Source: an uncultured Eggerthellaceae bacterium (GTDB taxonomy: Bacteria; Actinomycetota; Coriobacteriia; Coriobacteriales; Eggerthellaceae). Taken from it: a DNA stretch of 14,381 nucleotides. Under the pieces are notes generated by a model. It was given only the letters and a program-made list of their open reading frames with translations, did not search any database and was not told where the DNA came from. The DNA is taken from the NCBI GenBank assembly GCA_946631805.1, contig CAMPAJ010000012.1, positions 1 to 14,381 of the forward strand, written 5' to 3'. This document shows positions 1 to 6,598 of the stretch, one piece after another (positions within the stretch are counted from its first letter, which is position 1; every line of letters starts with the position of its first letter). The translations under genes and the position numbers were made by a program.

Positions 1-676
1 TGCCCATGCCGATGGCCTTCTGCACCATGTCGGTGGGGATGCCGGTGCCGCCGTGCAGGACGAGGGGCAGGTCGCCGACGAGATCCTTGATTTCCTGCAG
101 GCGATCGAAGGACAGGCCCTCCCAATCGTCCGGATACAGGCCGTGGATGTTGCCGATGCCGCATGCCAGGAAGTCGATGCCCGTGTCGGCGATGGCCTTG
201 CACTGCTGCGGGTCGGCCAGCTCGCCCTTGGAGGTGACGCCGTCCTCGACGCCGCCGATGCCGCCAACCTCAGCCTCGACCGAGATGCCCTTGGCATGGG
301 CGATTTTCACGATTTCGGTTGTGCGCTCGAGGTTGAGGTCGAAGGTTTCCTCGTGGGAACCGTCGTACATGACAGACGTGAAGCCGGCATCGATGCACTT
401 GAAGCAGTCCTCGTAGGAGCCGTGGTCCAGGTGCAGGGCGACGGGAACGGTGATGTTCTTGGCTTCGACCAGGTCGCGGACGATGTCGGCGACGACCTTG
501 AACGAGACTTGCCATTTAGCAGCGCCGCTGGTGCACTGGATGATGACGGGCGACTGAAGCTCTTCGGCTGCGTCCAGGATCGAGGCGGCCCACTCCAGGT
601 TATTGGTGTTGAACGCGGCGACGGCGTAGTGCCCCTTCACCGCGGCTTGCATCATGTCTTTTGCGCTAACGAGCAT
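1..676 (-). CDS. fba: Class II fructose-bisphosphate aldolase, 3' end beyond window
   Basis: Cleaves fructose-1,6-bisphosphate to dihydroxyacetone phosphate and glyceraldehyde-3-phosphate in glycolysis/gluconeogenesis; cytoplasmic, Zn-dependent family. The 225 visible codons start at ATG 676, preceded by a strong GGGAGGT ribosome site. Family hallmarks are visible: HLDHG at residues 82-86 (catalytic Asp and a metal His), Glu134/Glu136 in the EAEVGGIGG stretch, the second metal His in GNIHG (His178), and LHGGTG around 207-212 for metal and phosphate binding. About 60-85 residues should lie beyond the left edge, judging by the roughly 285-310-residue family length. The related tagatose-bisphosphate aldolases (GatY/KbaY) share these motifs, so substrate is not proven, but FBA is much the commoner assignment. 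It has its own probable promoter and lies downstream of the Nudix-like gene on the same strand. Confidence 0.93.
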   Translation of the reverse strand, partial: MLVSAKDMMQAAVKGHYAVAAFNTNNLEWAASILDAAEELQSPVIIQCTSGAAKWQVSFKVVADIVRDLVEAKNITVPVALHLDHGSYEDCFKCIDAGFTSVMYDGSHEETFDLNLERTTEIVKIAHAKGISVEAEVGGIGGVEDGVTSKGELADPQQCKAIADTGIDFLACGIGNIHGLYPDDWEGLSFDRLQEIKDLVGDLPLVLHGGTGIPTDMVQKAIGMG

Positions 677-711
677 AATTACCTCCCAAATCGAAAACGA
701 TTACGCGGTCG

Positions 712-741
712 ATTATATATGTATTGGGGCCGTTGTGCTAA
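712..741 (-). promoter_or_regulatory. Probable sigma-70 promoter for the aldolase gene
   Basis: On the minus strand a perfect -10 box TATAAT (712-717) lies 18 bp from a 4/6-match -35 box TTAGCA (736-741). The -10 is about 35 bases from the aldolase ATG, so the leader is short. The 75-bp gap after the preceding gene is otherwise featureless. Assigned by consensus match only. Confidence 0.55.
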
Positions 742-751
742 ACCCTGTGAC

Positions 752-1717
752 TTAACGGCAGATTTCGGCGAGGAACTCAGCTTCCAGGTACAGCTGGATC
801 GAGACGCAACCGGGCTTTTCGGCGTTCTTCTTCTCGATGTAGGCAAGGAGCGCATCAGAGATATGGCCTGCATCCTGCGCTTCGACGACCTCGAACGGCG
901 TGGCGCCAGCTGCCTTGAGCTCGTCCCACGTCATGCCGAGCTGCGTGAAGCAGTAGAAGTCGGGCTTCATGCCGATGGGCACGCGCGCCATGCCCATGAC
1001 CTTCGTCGTGGCCGGGCAGCTCTCGGGGATGTTGCATTCGTGGCGCATCTTGTACTCCGCGCCGTGCTTGACGATGTCCTGGAGGCGTTGCGCATTAATG
1101 TCGATGTAGTCATGCCAGCTGCAAGAGCCGGAGCCCGCCGGCATGAGGCGGCCGGGATTCACGTGGGCCTTTTCGTCCTGCTTGGCGATGAGGATCTTGT
1201 TGTCGCTCGTGATTGCGAGCGTGTTAGCGCCGATGGGGTTGGCGCCGAGCATGAGCGAGAGCGGGTAGATGACGCCGAAATCGTTGTAGATGTAGCTGGA
1301 GCCCTTGAACTCGACGATTCCCTTCTCGTTGCGGTAAACGTATGGGAACGAATAGAACGTGGCAAGCAAGTCGTAGTATTCGACCAGGCCGATGGTCGCG
1401 GTATCGGAATCGGGCTTGAGGTCGCTGTACATGCCGCAGATGCGGTGATTCTCGAATTGGCCGGGCTCGACCTGGCCGAGCTGGTGCTCGAGCATGATCT
1501 TGGAGTATTCGCGGAATCGCTCGGGGATTTCGTAGGGGTGGTCCATTTCAACGAGCTTGATGTCGGTGGTACGCAGGCGGCGGTTGACGCTGTCGCTCGT
1601 GTAGTAGTGCATGATTTCGGACTTGTCGTCATAATCTCGCGCTTCGTAACCGGCGTTGATGTCGGTCTGCGACAGTTCAGGGTTCTCGCGGATCGTAGTT
1701 GATTCCATTACTGTCAT
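752..1717 (-). CDS. Conserved-looking protein with degenerate Nudix-like domain, function unknown
   Basis: 321-residue soluble protein with no signal peptide or membrane helix; I do not recognise it as a named family. The middle (about residues 168-245) reads like a Nudix fold: a beta-strand pair NTLAITSDNKILIAKQ, a GRLMPAGSGS turn resembling the usual P-A-G-G loop, then, after an insertion, GAEYKMRHECNI where a Nudix helix (REXXEEXG) would be. The box lacks the normal RE..EE acidic set, so hydrolase activity is doubtful. Residues 55-135 form a charged N-terminal region with no recognisable motif. The start at 1717 follows a GGAAGGAAG stretch 11 bases upstream; an in-frame ATG three codons later (1708) is a fair alternative. 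Divergent from the membrane-protein gene at 1953 and upstream of the aldolase. Could be an ADP-ribose or nucleotide-binding protein rather than an enzyme; that is inference. Confidence 0.6.
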   Translation of the reverse strand: MTVMESTTIRENPELSQTDINAGYEARDYDDKSEIMHYYTSDSVNRRLRTTDIKLVEMDHPYEIPERFREYSKIMLEHQLGQVEPGQFENHRICGMYSDLKPDSDTATIGLVEYYDLLATFYSFPYVYRNEKGIVEFKGSSYIYNDFGVIYPLSLMLGANPIGANTLAITSDNKILIAKQDEKAHVNPGRLMPAGSGSCSWHDYIDINAQRLQDIVKHGAEYKMRHECNIPESCPATTKVMGMARVPIGMKPDFYCFTQLGMTWDELKAAGATPFEVVEAQDAGHISDALLAYIEKKNAEKPGCVSIQLYLEAEFLAEICR

Positions 1718-1780
1718 GGGGTAAATCGCTTCCTTCCTTCGGTACTCATGTGCTTTTGTTTAGGTCGCGCATAGGCGAAA

Positions 1781-1809
1781 AGTCTATACCTGCATACACG
1801 AGTTCGCAA
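1781..1809 (-). promoter_or_regulatory. Possible promoter for the Nudix-like gene in the divergent intergenic region
   Basis: Minus-strand TTGCGA (1804-1809) and TAGACT (1781-1786) are separated by 17 bp, each matching consensus at 4 of 6 positions; an overlapping TATAGA is also present. They lie about 65 bases before the ATG at 1717. The remainder of the 235-bp divergent region is AT-richer around 1866-1882, where a promoter for the plus-strand gene would sit, but I see no convincing -35/-10 pair there. Confidence 0.3.
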
Positions 1810-1952
1810 TTAATCTATAGAAAAGCTTGGCAAGTAGTGCTCTGCAGGCTAAGGGGCGGCGAGGCGCGATAATATAGGCAATTATGCTGAACGGCGCATG
1901 AAGAACCGCATGCGGCGTCGCCTGGTTTTCGCTTGACCATAAGAAGAGGCCA

Positions 1953-2453
1953 ATGGGTAAGGGATCTAAAACGCGCCACGCAAACGGGTTCGTCTCGGCT
2001 GCCGTAGTCGTCTTCTTTTTTGCGCATGGCGTTTTGGGGTGCACTGCGCTCCTGTTCGGTTTCTTCGGCTCCCTTGCATGGCTCGTATGGGCAGGTGTGG
2101 CGCTCATCGCGCTTCATGTGGTGTTGAGCGTTGCGACGAGCTACGAACAGCTGACCGATGCGCAGCGCCCTCCGAGCCCTCGAAAAAAGCGCCATCTTGC
2201 GCTCAAGTGGGTCACCGGCATCGTGCTGGCGGTGTGTATCGCAGCCCATATTGCGTTGAAGGGGGCTGTCCCGGCGCGCGTGGCGCTCGTCGCACTCGCG
2301 GTTGCGCTCGCAGTGCACATATGCGTGGGGAGCAAGTCCTTGCTTACCGATTTGAATCTCGATCGCCGCAATCAGACGCTGCTCAAGGTCGTGGCGTGCG
2401 GGTTTGCTGCCTTGTTTGTTCTTGTCGCGCTCGCGGGCCTTGTGAATCCGTAA
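1953..2453 (+). CDS. Small polytopic membrane protein resembling SdhC/FrdC cytochrome b anchors
   Basis: 166 residues with five hydrophobic segments at about 12-38, 43-62, 84-102, 108-126 and 143-163. One histidine sits within each of the first four segments (His25, His55, His99, His122), as expected for axial ligands of b hemes. The segment HICVGSKSLLTDL followed by a last helix resembles the heme-ligand region of succinate dehydrogenase/fumarate reductase membrane subunits, where a His-x3-Gly...L-x-D pattern recurs. Those proteins anchor a flavoprotein/Fe-S dimer and pass electrons to or from quinone. No flavoprotein or Fe-S partner is adjacent, so it may be an orphan anchor or work with a subunit elsewhere. 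Start supported by AAGAAGAGG five bases upstream. Membrane location is secure; the cytochrome assignment is an inference. Confidence 0.55.
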   Translation: MGKGSKTRHANGFVSAAVVVFFFAHGVLGCTALLFGFFGSLAWLVWAGVALIALHVVLSVATSYEQLTDAQRPPSPRKKRHLALKWVTGIVLAVCIAAHIALKGAVPARVALVALAVALAVHICVGSKSLLTDLNLDRRNQTLLKVVACGFAALFVLVALAGLVNP

Positions 2454-2565
2454 TCAAGCTGGGTCGTCGTTCGCGCTGGTCTTGCCATCTGTCTTACAGG
2501 GCAGAGCCGTTGAGGCTAGAAGGCAGCCAAATTGCTTCAGATATGTTGGCTTCGCTTCTAATCAT

Positions 2566-2628
2566 TATTTAAAAAGAAGATAACTCAAATCGCTAATTCA
2601 TTTGCTCGGGATATTCCCTTTTTAAATA
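2566..2628. repeat. 11-bp inverted repeat in the tup upstream region
   Basis: Perfect inverted repeat: TATTTAAAAAG at 2566-2576 and CTTTTTAAATA at 2618-2628, separated by 41 bp. A second small palindrome, GGGA-N3-TCCC, sits at 2608-2618, touching the right arm. The arms lie 86-148 bp before tupA in an AT-rich stretch that contrasts with the GC-rich genes, so they could be paired operator half-sites or UP-like elements for tup expression. No promoter box here is convincing. No other structure is evident in the 260-bp gap 2454-2713. Confidence 0.45.
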
Positions 2629-2713
2629 GTACGAAGTAATCTGAAACGTGATGAAACGGCGCATAGGGTCACGCCGCTTCGGTTTCGCTTGGGTATAAAA
2701 GGGAAGGGAAACA

Positions 2714-3682
2714 ATGAAGAAGAATACTGTGCTCAAGGTTGCGCTCGCAACCGTATTCGCAGCTATGTTCGCCCTGTTCATGGTTGCGTGCTCGGGTGGG
2801 TCTGGAAGCGCTTCGAGCGCTTCGTCCACCGCATCTAGCGAAAGCGCATCGGCTTCCGCCTCCGCGGCGGCAAGCGAGGCCGCATCGAGTGAAGCTACGG
2901 CGAGCGATGCTGCATCGTCTGCAGCTGCGCCTGCGAATGCCGTACTGCGCATTTCCACTACCACGTCCGTCAACGATTCTGGCTTGCTGCCGTATCTGCA
3001 ACCGTATTTTGAAGAGGCGACGGGTTACAAGATGGAGGTTACGTCCGCTGGTACCGGCGCTGCCATCAAGAAGGGCGAGACGGGCGACGCCGATGCCCTG
3101 CTCGTTCATGCCAAGGCGAGCGAGGAAGAGTTCATTGACGCTGGTTTCGGCGTTGAGCGCATTCCGTTCATGTACAACTACTTCGTAATCGTCGGCCCCG
3201 AGTCGGACCCGGCCGGCGTTGCCGACTGCAAGACGGCAGCCGATGCGTTCAAGGCCATTGCAGATGCAGGCCAGACGTTCGTTTCGCGCGGTGACGATTC
3301 CGGCACCAACAAGAAGGAGCTCCAGATCTGGGAAGCTGCCGGCGTTACCCCCGAAGGCCAGGATTGGTACGTCAATGCGGGTGCTGGCATGGGCGCCACG
3401 TTGACGCAGGCTGCTGAGCGCGAGGGCTACACGCTTTCCGACAAGGGTACGTTCCTTTCGAACGATGCCAAGGAATCGCTGAAGATCCTGCTCGGCGAGT
3501 CCGAGGATATGAAGAACACCTATTCGATGATCGCAATCAGCCCCGAAAAGTGGCCGGATACCAACATCGATGGCGCCAATGCGTTCATCGAGTGGATGAC
3601 GGGCGACGAGGCGAGCAAGCTCATCGCCGATTACGGCACCGAGCAATATGGCGAGCCGCTGTTCTTCCTGCTCGAGAAATAG
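2714..3682 (+). CDS. tupA: Tungstate ABC transporter substrate-binding lipoprotein
   Basis: Extracytoplasmic receptor that captures tungstate and delivers it to TupB. Residues 1-25 form a lipoprotein signal with lipobox VAC and lipidated Cys26. Residues 27-75 are an almost pure Ser/Ala/Glu linker, long even for a Gram-positive lipoprotein, presumably spacing the binding domain from the membrane. The mature domain opens with ISTTTSVNDSGLL (80-92), the hallmark oxyanion-binding stretch of TupA proteins, followed by SAGTGAAIKKGETGDADALLVH and SRGDDSGTNKKE, both typical of the family. Tungstate rather than molybdate specificity is inferred from this TTTS...SGLL signature, which distinguishes TupA from ModA and WtpA. 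The start follows GGGAAGGGA a few bases upstream. It is the first gene of a tupA-tupB-tupC cluster, separated from tupB by a strong hairpin. Confidence 0.93.
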   Translation: MKKNTVLKVALATVFAAMFALFMVACSGGSGSASSASSTASSESASASASAAASEAASSEATASDAASSAAAPANAVLRISTTTSVNDSGLLPYLQPYFEEATGYKMEVTSAGTGAAIKKGETGDADALLVHAKASEEEFIDAGFGVERIPFMYNYFVIVGPESDPAGVADCKTAADAFKAIADAGQTFVSRGDDSGTNKKELQIWEAAGVTPEGQDWYVNAGAGMGATLTQAAEREGYTLSDKGTFLSNDAKESLKILLGESEDMKNTYSMIAISPEKWPDTNIDGANAFIEWMTGDEASKLIADYGTEQYGEPLFFLLEK

Positions 3683-3689
3683 CAGTAAC

Positions 3690-3727
3690 GTAGGCGGATG
3701 CTGGACGAATCCAGCATCCGCGCCTAC
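3690..3727 (+). other. Strong hairpin between tupA and tupB
   Basis: GTAGGCGGATGCTGG (3690-3704) pairs with CCAGCATCCGCGCCTAC (3711-3727) around a six-base loop; 15 bp pair with a two-base bulge. It begins seven bases after the tupA stop codon and has no following T-run, so it is not a classic intrinsic terminator. It may be a partial terminator or a 3'-end stabiliser that lets the binding-protein mRNA exceed that of the permease, an arrangement common in binding-protein transporter operons. Confidence 0.7.
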
Positions 3728-3736
3728 TCATCTTTC

Positions 3737-4477
3737 ATGGACGAACTAGTTCGTGCGTTCAGCTCGGTGTTCACGCCAGGGAGCGAGCTATCGCAAATAG
3801 TGCTTCTGACCCTCCAGATGTCCGCTTTCTCAACGGTAATCTCGACTGCGATAGGCGTGCCGCTCGGCGTGGCCATCGGGCTGTACCGCTTTCGCGGCAA
3901 ACGCCTCGTCATGCGCATACTCAACACGCTCATGGGCCTGCCGCCGGTGCTGGCGGGTCTTATCGTGTTTTTCGTCCTGTCCCGCTCGGGCCCGCTCGGC
4001 ACGCTCAGGCTGTTGTACACGCTGCCTGCCATGGTCACTGCGCAGGTTGTGCTCATCACGCCCATCGTATGCGGCCTGTCGGCCACGGCGATTGCGGGAG
4101 TGGCCCCGCTCGTGCACGAAACCGCCCATGGTATGGGGCTTGCCCGGCGCCGAGAATTGCTCTGTTTGCTGTACGAATGCCGGGCCCAGCTCCTTTCGAT
4201 CGCGTTCGTGGCGTTTGGTCGATCGATTGGCGAGGTCGGTGCCGTTATGCTCGTCGGCGGCAACGTGCAGTACAAGACACGTGTTATGACGACCGCGATC
4301 ATGCTCGAGACAAACATGGGACATTTTGAGTATGCTGTAGCGCTCGGCATCGTGCTGCTCGTCGTTTCGTTCATCGTCAATTCCATCGCATTGACGCTGC
4401 AGGAGCGCACTTCTGCAACCGATCTGGGGGGAGCCTGGAGCTCCTCGCGCGGTGGCAGGTTGGGAGGTGGCAAATGA
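3737..4477 (+). CDS. tupB: Tungstate ABC transporter permease
   Basis: Integral membrane subunit forming the tungstate channel with TupC. It has five or six hydrophobic spans and the permease cytoplasmic coupling loop in the form ETAHGMGLARRRELL, followed by GRSIGEVGAVMLVGGN, as in TupB and related ModB/CysT permeases. I use ATG 3737, giving 246 residues beginning MDELVRAFSSVF, which matches where family members usually start. An in-frame ATG at 3698 would add 13 residues but lies inside the hairpin, making it a less likely start. Neither start has a clear Shine-Dalgarno sequence, so expression may depend on read-through from tupA and be deliberately low. The stop overlaps the tupC start by four bases (ATGA), indicating translational coupling. 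Confidence 0.9.
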   Translation: MDELVRAFSSVFTPGSELSQIVLLTLQMSAFSTVISTAIGVPLGVAIGLYRFRGKRLVMRILNTLMGLPPVLAGLIVFFVLSRSGPLGTLRLLYTLPAMVTAQVVLITPIVCGLSATAIAGVAPLVHETAHGMGLARRRELLCLLYECRAQLLSIAFVAFGRSIGEVGAVMLVGGNVQYKTRVMTTAIMLETNMGHFEYAVALGIVLLVVSFIVNSIALTLQERTSATDLGGAWSSSRGGRLGGGK

Positions 4478-5187
4478 GCGGCGGATTCACGGTGGGAATA
4501 AGGGGTTTGCGCAAGCGCTATGCGGAACGCACCGTGCTCGACGTCGAAGCCTTGACGCTTGAATCCGGCTGCCCTTATGCGCTTATCGGGCCCAATGGAA
4601 GCGGAAAGTCAACTCTTATCAGGCTCATGTCGGGTGTTGAAAACCCAACGGCGGGAAGCATCGACGTTGCAGGCGGTGTAGCGCGCGAGGGCTTGCGGGT
4701 TGGATACATGCCGCAGAAGAGCTACGTGTTCGGCTTTTCCGTGTTTCGCAACGTGACGCTTGCGCTTGCCGGCTCGTCATTGCCGCACGATGCCGTGGAG
4801 CAACGTGCGAGAAAGGCGCTTCAAGACGTGGGTATGGCCGAGTTAGCCGATCAGCGAGGATCGGGGTTGTCGGGCGGGGAGGCCCAGCGCGTGGCGCTCG
4901 CTCGTCTGCTCGTGCAGGATTTAGACGTGCTCTTGCTTGACGAGCCCACTGCTTCAATGGATATTGCTGCGACGACACTTGTCGAAGAGGCGTTGCGTTC
5001 CTACCGAGAGCGAACAGGGTGCCTGCTCGTCGTCGCGACGCATGCGCCGTCTCAGGCGCGTCGCATTTCAAAGAAGGCCGTTATGCTCAGTGCCGGTCGT
5101 GTGGTCGAATTTGGGGAAACGAAGTCGATACTCGCGAGCCCGTCGAGCGATGCGGGGCGCGAATTCCTGTCGTATTGGTCCGTGTAG
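4474..5187 (+). CDS. tupC: Tungstate ABC transporter ATP-binding protein
   Basis: 237-residue ATPase that powers TupB. Motifs in order: Walker A GPNGSGKST (39-47), Q-loop Gln81 in YMPQKS, signature LSGGEAQRVALARLL (132-146), Walker B VLLLDEP (152-158), and switch His190 in VATHAPSQ. There is no C-terminal Mop/TOBE domain of the kind ModC uses for oxyanion sensing, so uptake is not obviously self-regulated by substrate at the ATPase. It overlaps tupB by four bases, and its stop precedes the repeated-motif region leading to moeA. Confidence 0.92.
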   Translation: MSGGFTVGIRGLRKRYAERTVLDVEALTLESGCPYALIGPNGSGKSTLIRLMSGVENPTAGSIDVAGGVAREGLRVGYMPQKSYVFGFSVFRNVTLALAGSSLPHDAVEQRARKALQDVGMAELADQRGSGLSGGEAQRVALARLLVQDLDVLLLDEPTASMDIAATTLVEEALRSYRERTGCLLVVATHAPSQARRISKKAVMLSAGRVVEFGETKSILASPSSDAGREFLSYWSV

Positions 5188-5192
5188 CAGTA

Positions 5193-5266
5193 CAATCATG
5201 CTCGCAGACAGGCGCATGGCTCTTTGCCTGCAAGTATGATTGCATTGCCAATGATCATGCTTGCAA
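5193..5266 (+). promoter_or_regulatory. Three alternating copies of a 12-bp motif with two competing hairpins, tupC-moeA gap
   Basis: The motif ATCATGCTTGCA occurs at 5254-5265 (+), as ATCATGCTCGCA at 5195-5206 (+), and inverted as TGCAAGTATGAT at 5229-5240. Segment 5193-5209 can pair with 5226-5242 (about 15 of 17 positions including one wobble). The same middle segment can instead pair with the third copy, extended by CATTG-C-CAATG at 5243-5253. The two stems are mutually exclusive. As RNA this is the layout of an attenuator or antiterminator; as DNA it could be three sites for a dimeric regulator. Neither stem is followed by a T-run. Confidence 0.5.
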
Positions 5267-5300
5267 TTCACGATGATGTCGAGGAGCGGCTGACGTCTGC

Positions 5301-5328
5301 GGGTTGTCGATGTTGTCGGCGACAACCC
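5301..5328 (+). other. Perfect 9-bp hairpin in the moeA leader
   Basis: GGGTTGTCG (5301-5309) and CGACAACCC (5320-5328) form a perfect stem with a ten-base loop, ending 34 bases before the chosen moeA start and 24 bases before its ribosome site. No T-run follows, so it is more likely a regulatory or stabilising structure than a terminator. Confidence 0.5.
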
Positions 5329-5362
5329 CCATGTGGAGTGCTCGCGACGATTGGAGTGCATG

Positions 5363-6577
5363 ATGCTCGAGGTCGTTTCGTTGGAAGAAGCCCGATCGCT
5401 CGTAGTCAAGCGGTTTCCCACGCTACGCAACGAGACCGAGATTGTACCGCTCGACCAGCTCGCCGGGCGCTTTGTTGCACACGATATCATTGCACGGGAA
5501 GGCGTTCCTGCGTTTGATCGCTCGACGGTTGACGGCTATGCAGTTGTCGCGTCGGACACGTTTGGTTGCTCGGATGCGCTTCCCGCTCTGCTCGTGTTGG
5601 CAGGTGAAGTTCAGATGGGAGCGGAACCCGATGTTGCATGCGTGCCTGGTGTATGCGTGCGCATCCCGACGGGCGGGCAGATTCCCCCAGGGGCCGATGC
5701 TGTGGTCATGCTCGAGTATTGCGAAGATTACGCAGATGGCACTATCGGGGTCGCGCGCCCTGTAGCGCCAGGCGAGAACGTCGTGTTCAAGTATGATGAC
5801 GTGAAGCCGGGCGAAGTGCTCATCGAGGAAGGCACGACGCTTTTGCCGCATCATGTGGGCACGCTCGCTAGCTTGGGGTTTGCGCGCTGCGAAGTTTTGA
5901 GCCAACCGCTCGTCGGCGTCATTTCGACGGGTGACGAAATCGTGCCCGTAGAGGCGGAGCCCGTGGCATCGCAGATGCGGGATGTGAATACCCCGATGCT
6001 TGCGGCTGCGGCGGAATCGTGCGGTGCGCGGGTATGGCGTCACCCCATCGTTGCCGACGAATACGACGAGCTGCGCAAGGCGGTCTTGGATGCGCTCGAC
6101 GTCTGCGATATGGTGCTTGTTTCGGGAGGCTCGTCTGCCGGCCAGAAGGACAACACGGCGCGCGTGCTTTCGGAATTCGGCACGTTGCTGTTCCATGGCA
6201 TTGCCATCAAGCCCGGTAAACCTACGATGTGCGCAGATGTTGGAGGAAAACCCGTGTTCGGCCTGCCTGGCCACCCCGTTGCAGCGTATTACACGTTTCT
6301 CGAGCTCGTGCGCCCGCTGCTTGCTGCCGACCGGCATGCCCGACGCGCCATCCGCAGGGTGCATGCGCTCCTCGATTCCGGGGTTCCGTCTAACCATGGC
6401 AGGAGCGAGTTGGTGGCTGTGCGATTGCAGACGGGCGAAGGCGGCTTGCTGGCAAAGCCCATACACGGCAAGTCCGGCCTTATATCCCAGCTCAGCATGG
6501 CTGATGGCTATTGCGTGATAGGTCGGAACCAAGAAGGTCTCGCGGCGGGCGCTTCCGTTGAGGTCGAGCTTTTTTAG
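5363..6577 (+). CDS. moeA: Molybdopterin molybdenumtransferase (first MoeA paralogue)
   Basis: Inserts molybdate, or tungstate in W-dependent organisms, into adenylylated molybdopterin to give active cofactor; cytoplasmic. About 404 residues, the normal length for a single MoeA. Visible family motifs: FDRSTVDGYAV near the N-terminus, RIPTGGQIPPGADAVVM, GVISTGDEIV, the catalytic-loop form VSGGSSAGQKD, GIAIKPGKP and FGLPGHPVAAYY. ATG 5363 has GGAG six bases upstream; ATG 5360 and GTG 5333 are in-frame alternatives, the latter lying just after the leader hairpin. It follows tupC and precedes a second moeA by 21 bases, so metal uptake and metal insertion are encoded together. Confidence 0.92.
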   Translation: MLEVVSLEEARSLVVKRFPTLRNETEIVPLDQLAGRFVAHDIIAREGVPAFDRSTVDGYAVVASDTFGCSDALPALLVLAGEVQMGAEPDVACVPGVCVRIPTGGQIPPGADAVVMLEYCEDYADGTIGVARPVAPGENVVFKYDDVKPGEVLIEEGTTLLPHHVGTLASLGFARCEVLSQPLVGVISTGDEIVPVEAEPVASQMRDVNTPMLAAAAESCGARVWRHPIVADEYDELRKAVLDALDVCDMVLVSGGSSAGQKDNTARVLSEFGTLLFHGIAIKPGKPTMCADVGGKPVFGLPGHPVAAYYTFLELVRPLLAADRHARRAIRRVHALLDSGVPSNHGRSELVAVRLQTGEGGLLAKPIHGKSGLISQLSMADGYCVIGRNQEGLAAGASVEVELF

Positions 6578-6598
6578 AAACATGAAAGGGAGGGCGCA

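Noticed and set aside
53..1702. Long plus-strand open frame opposite the aldolase and Nudix-like genes
   Set aside because: Antisense shadow: the minus strand carries recognisable aldolase motifs and ribosome sites, while this frame gives a motif-free, Val/Asp-rich sequence caused by high-GC codon bias.
2694..2699. TATAAA just before tupA as a -10 box
   Set aside because: It lies only 14 bases from the ATG and overlaps the ribosome-site region, so a transcript starting there would leave no room for a leader.
5188..5362. Known Moco/Tuco riboswitch
   Set aside because: The position suits one, but I cannot match the gap to the remembered conserved core; a covariance-model search would be decisive. 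Reported only as competing hairpins.
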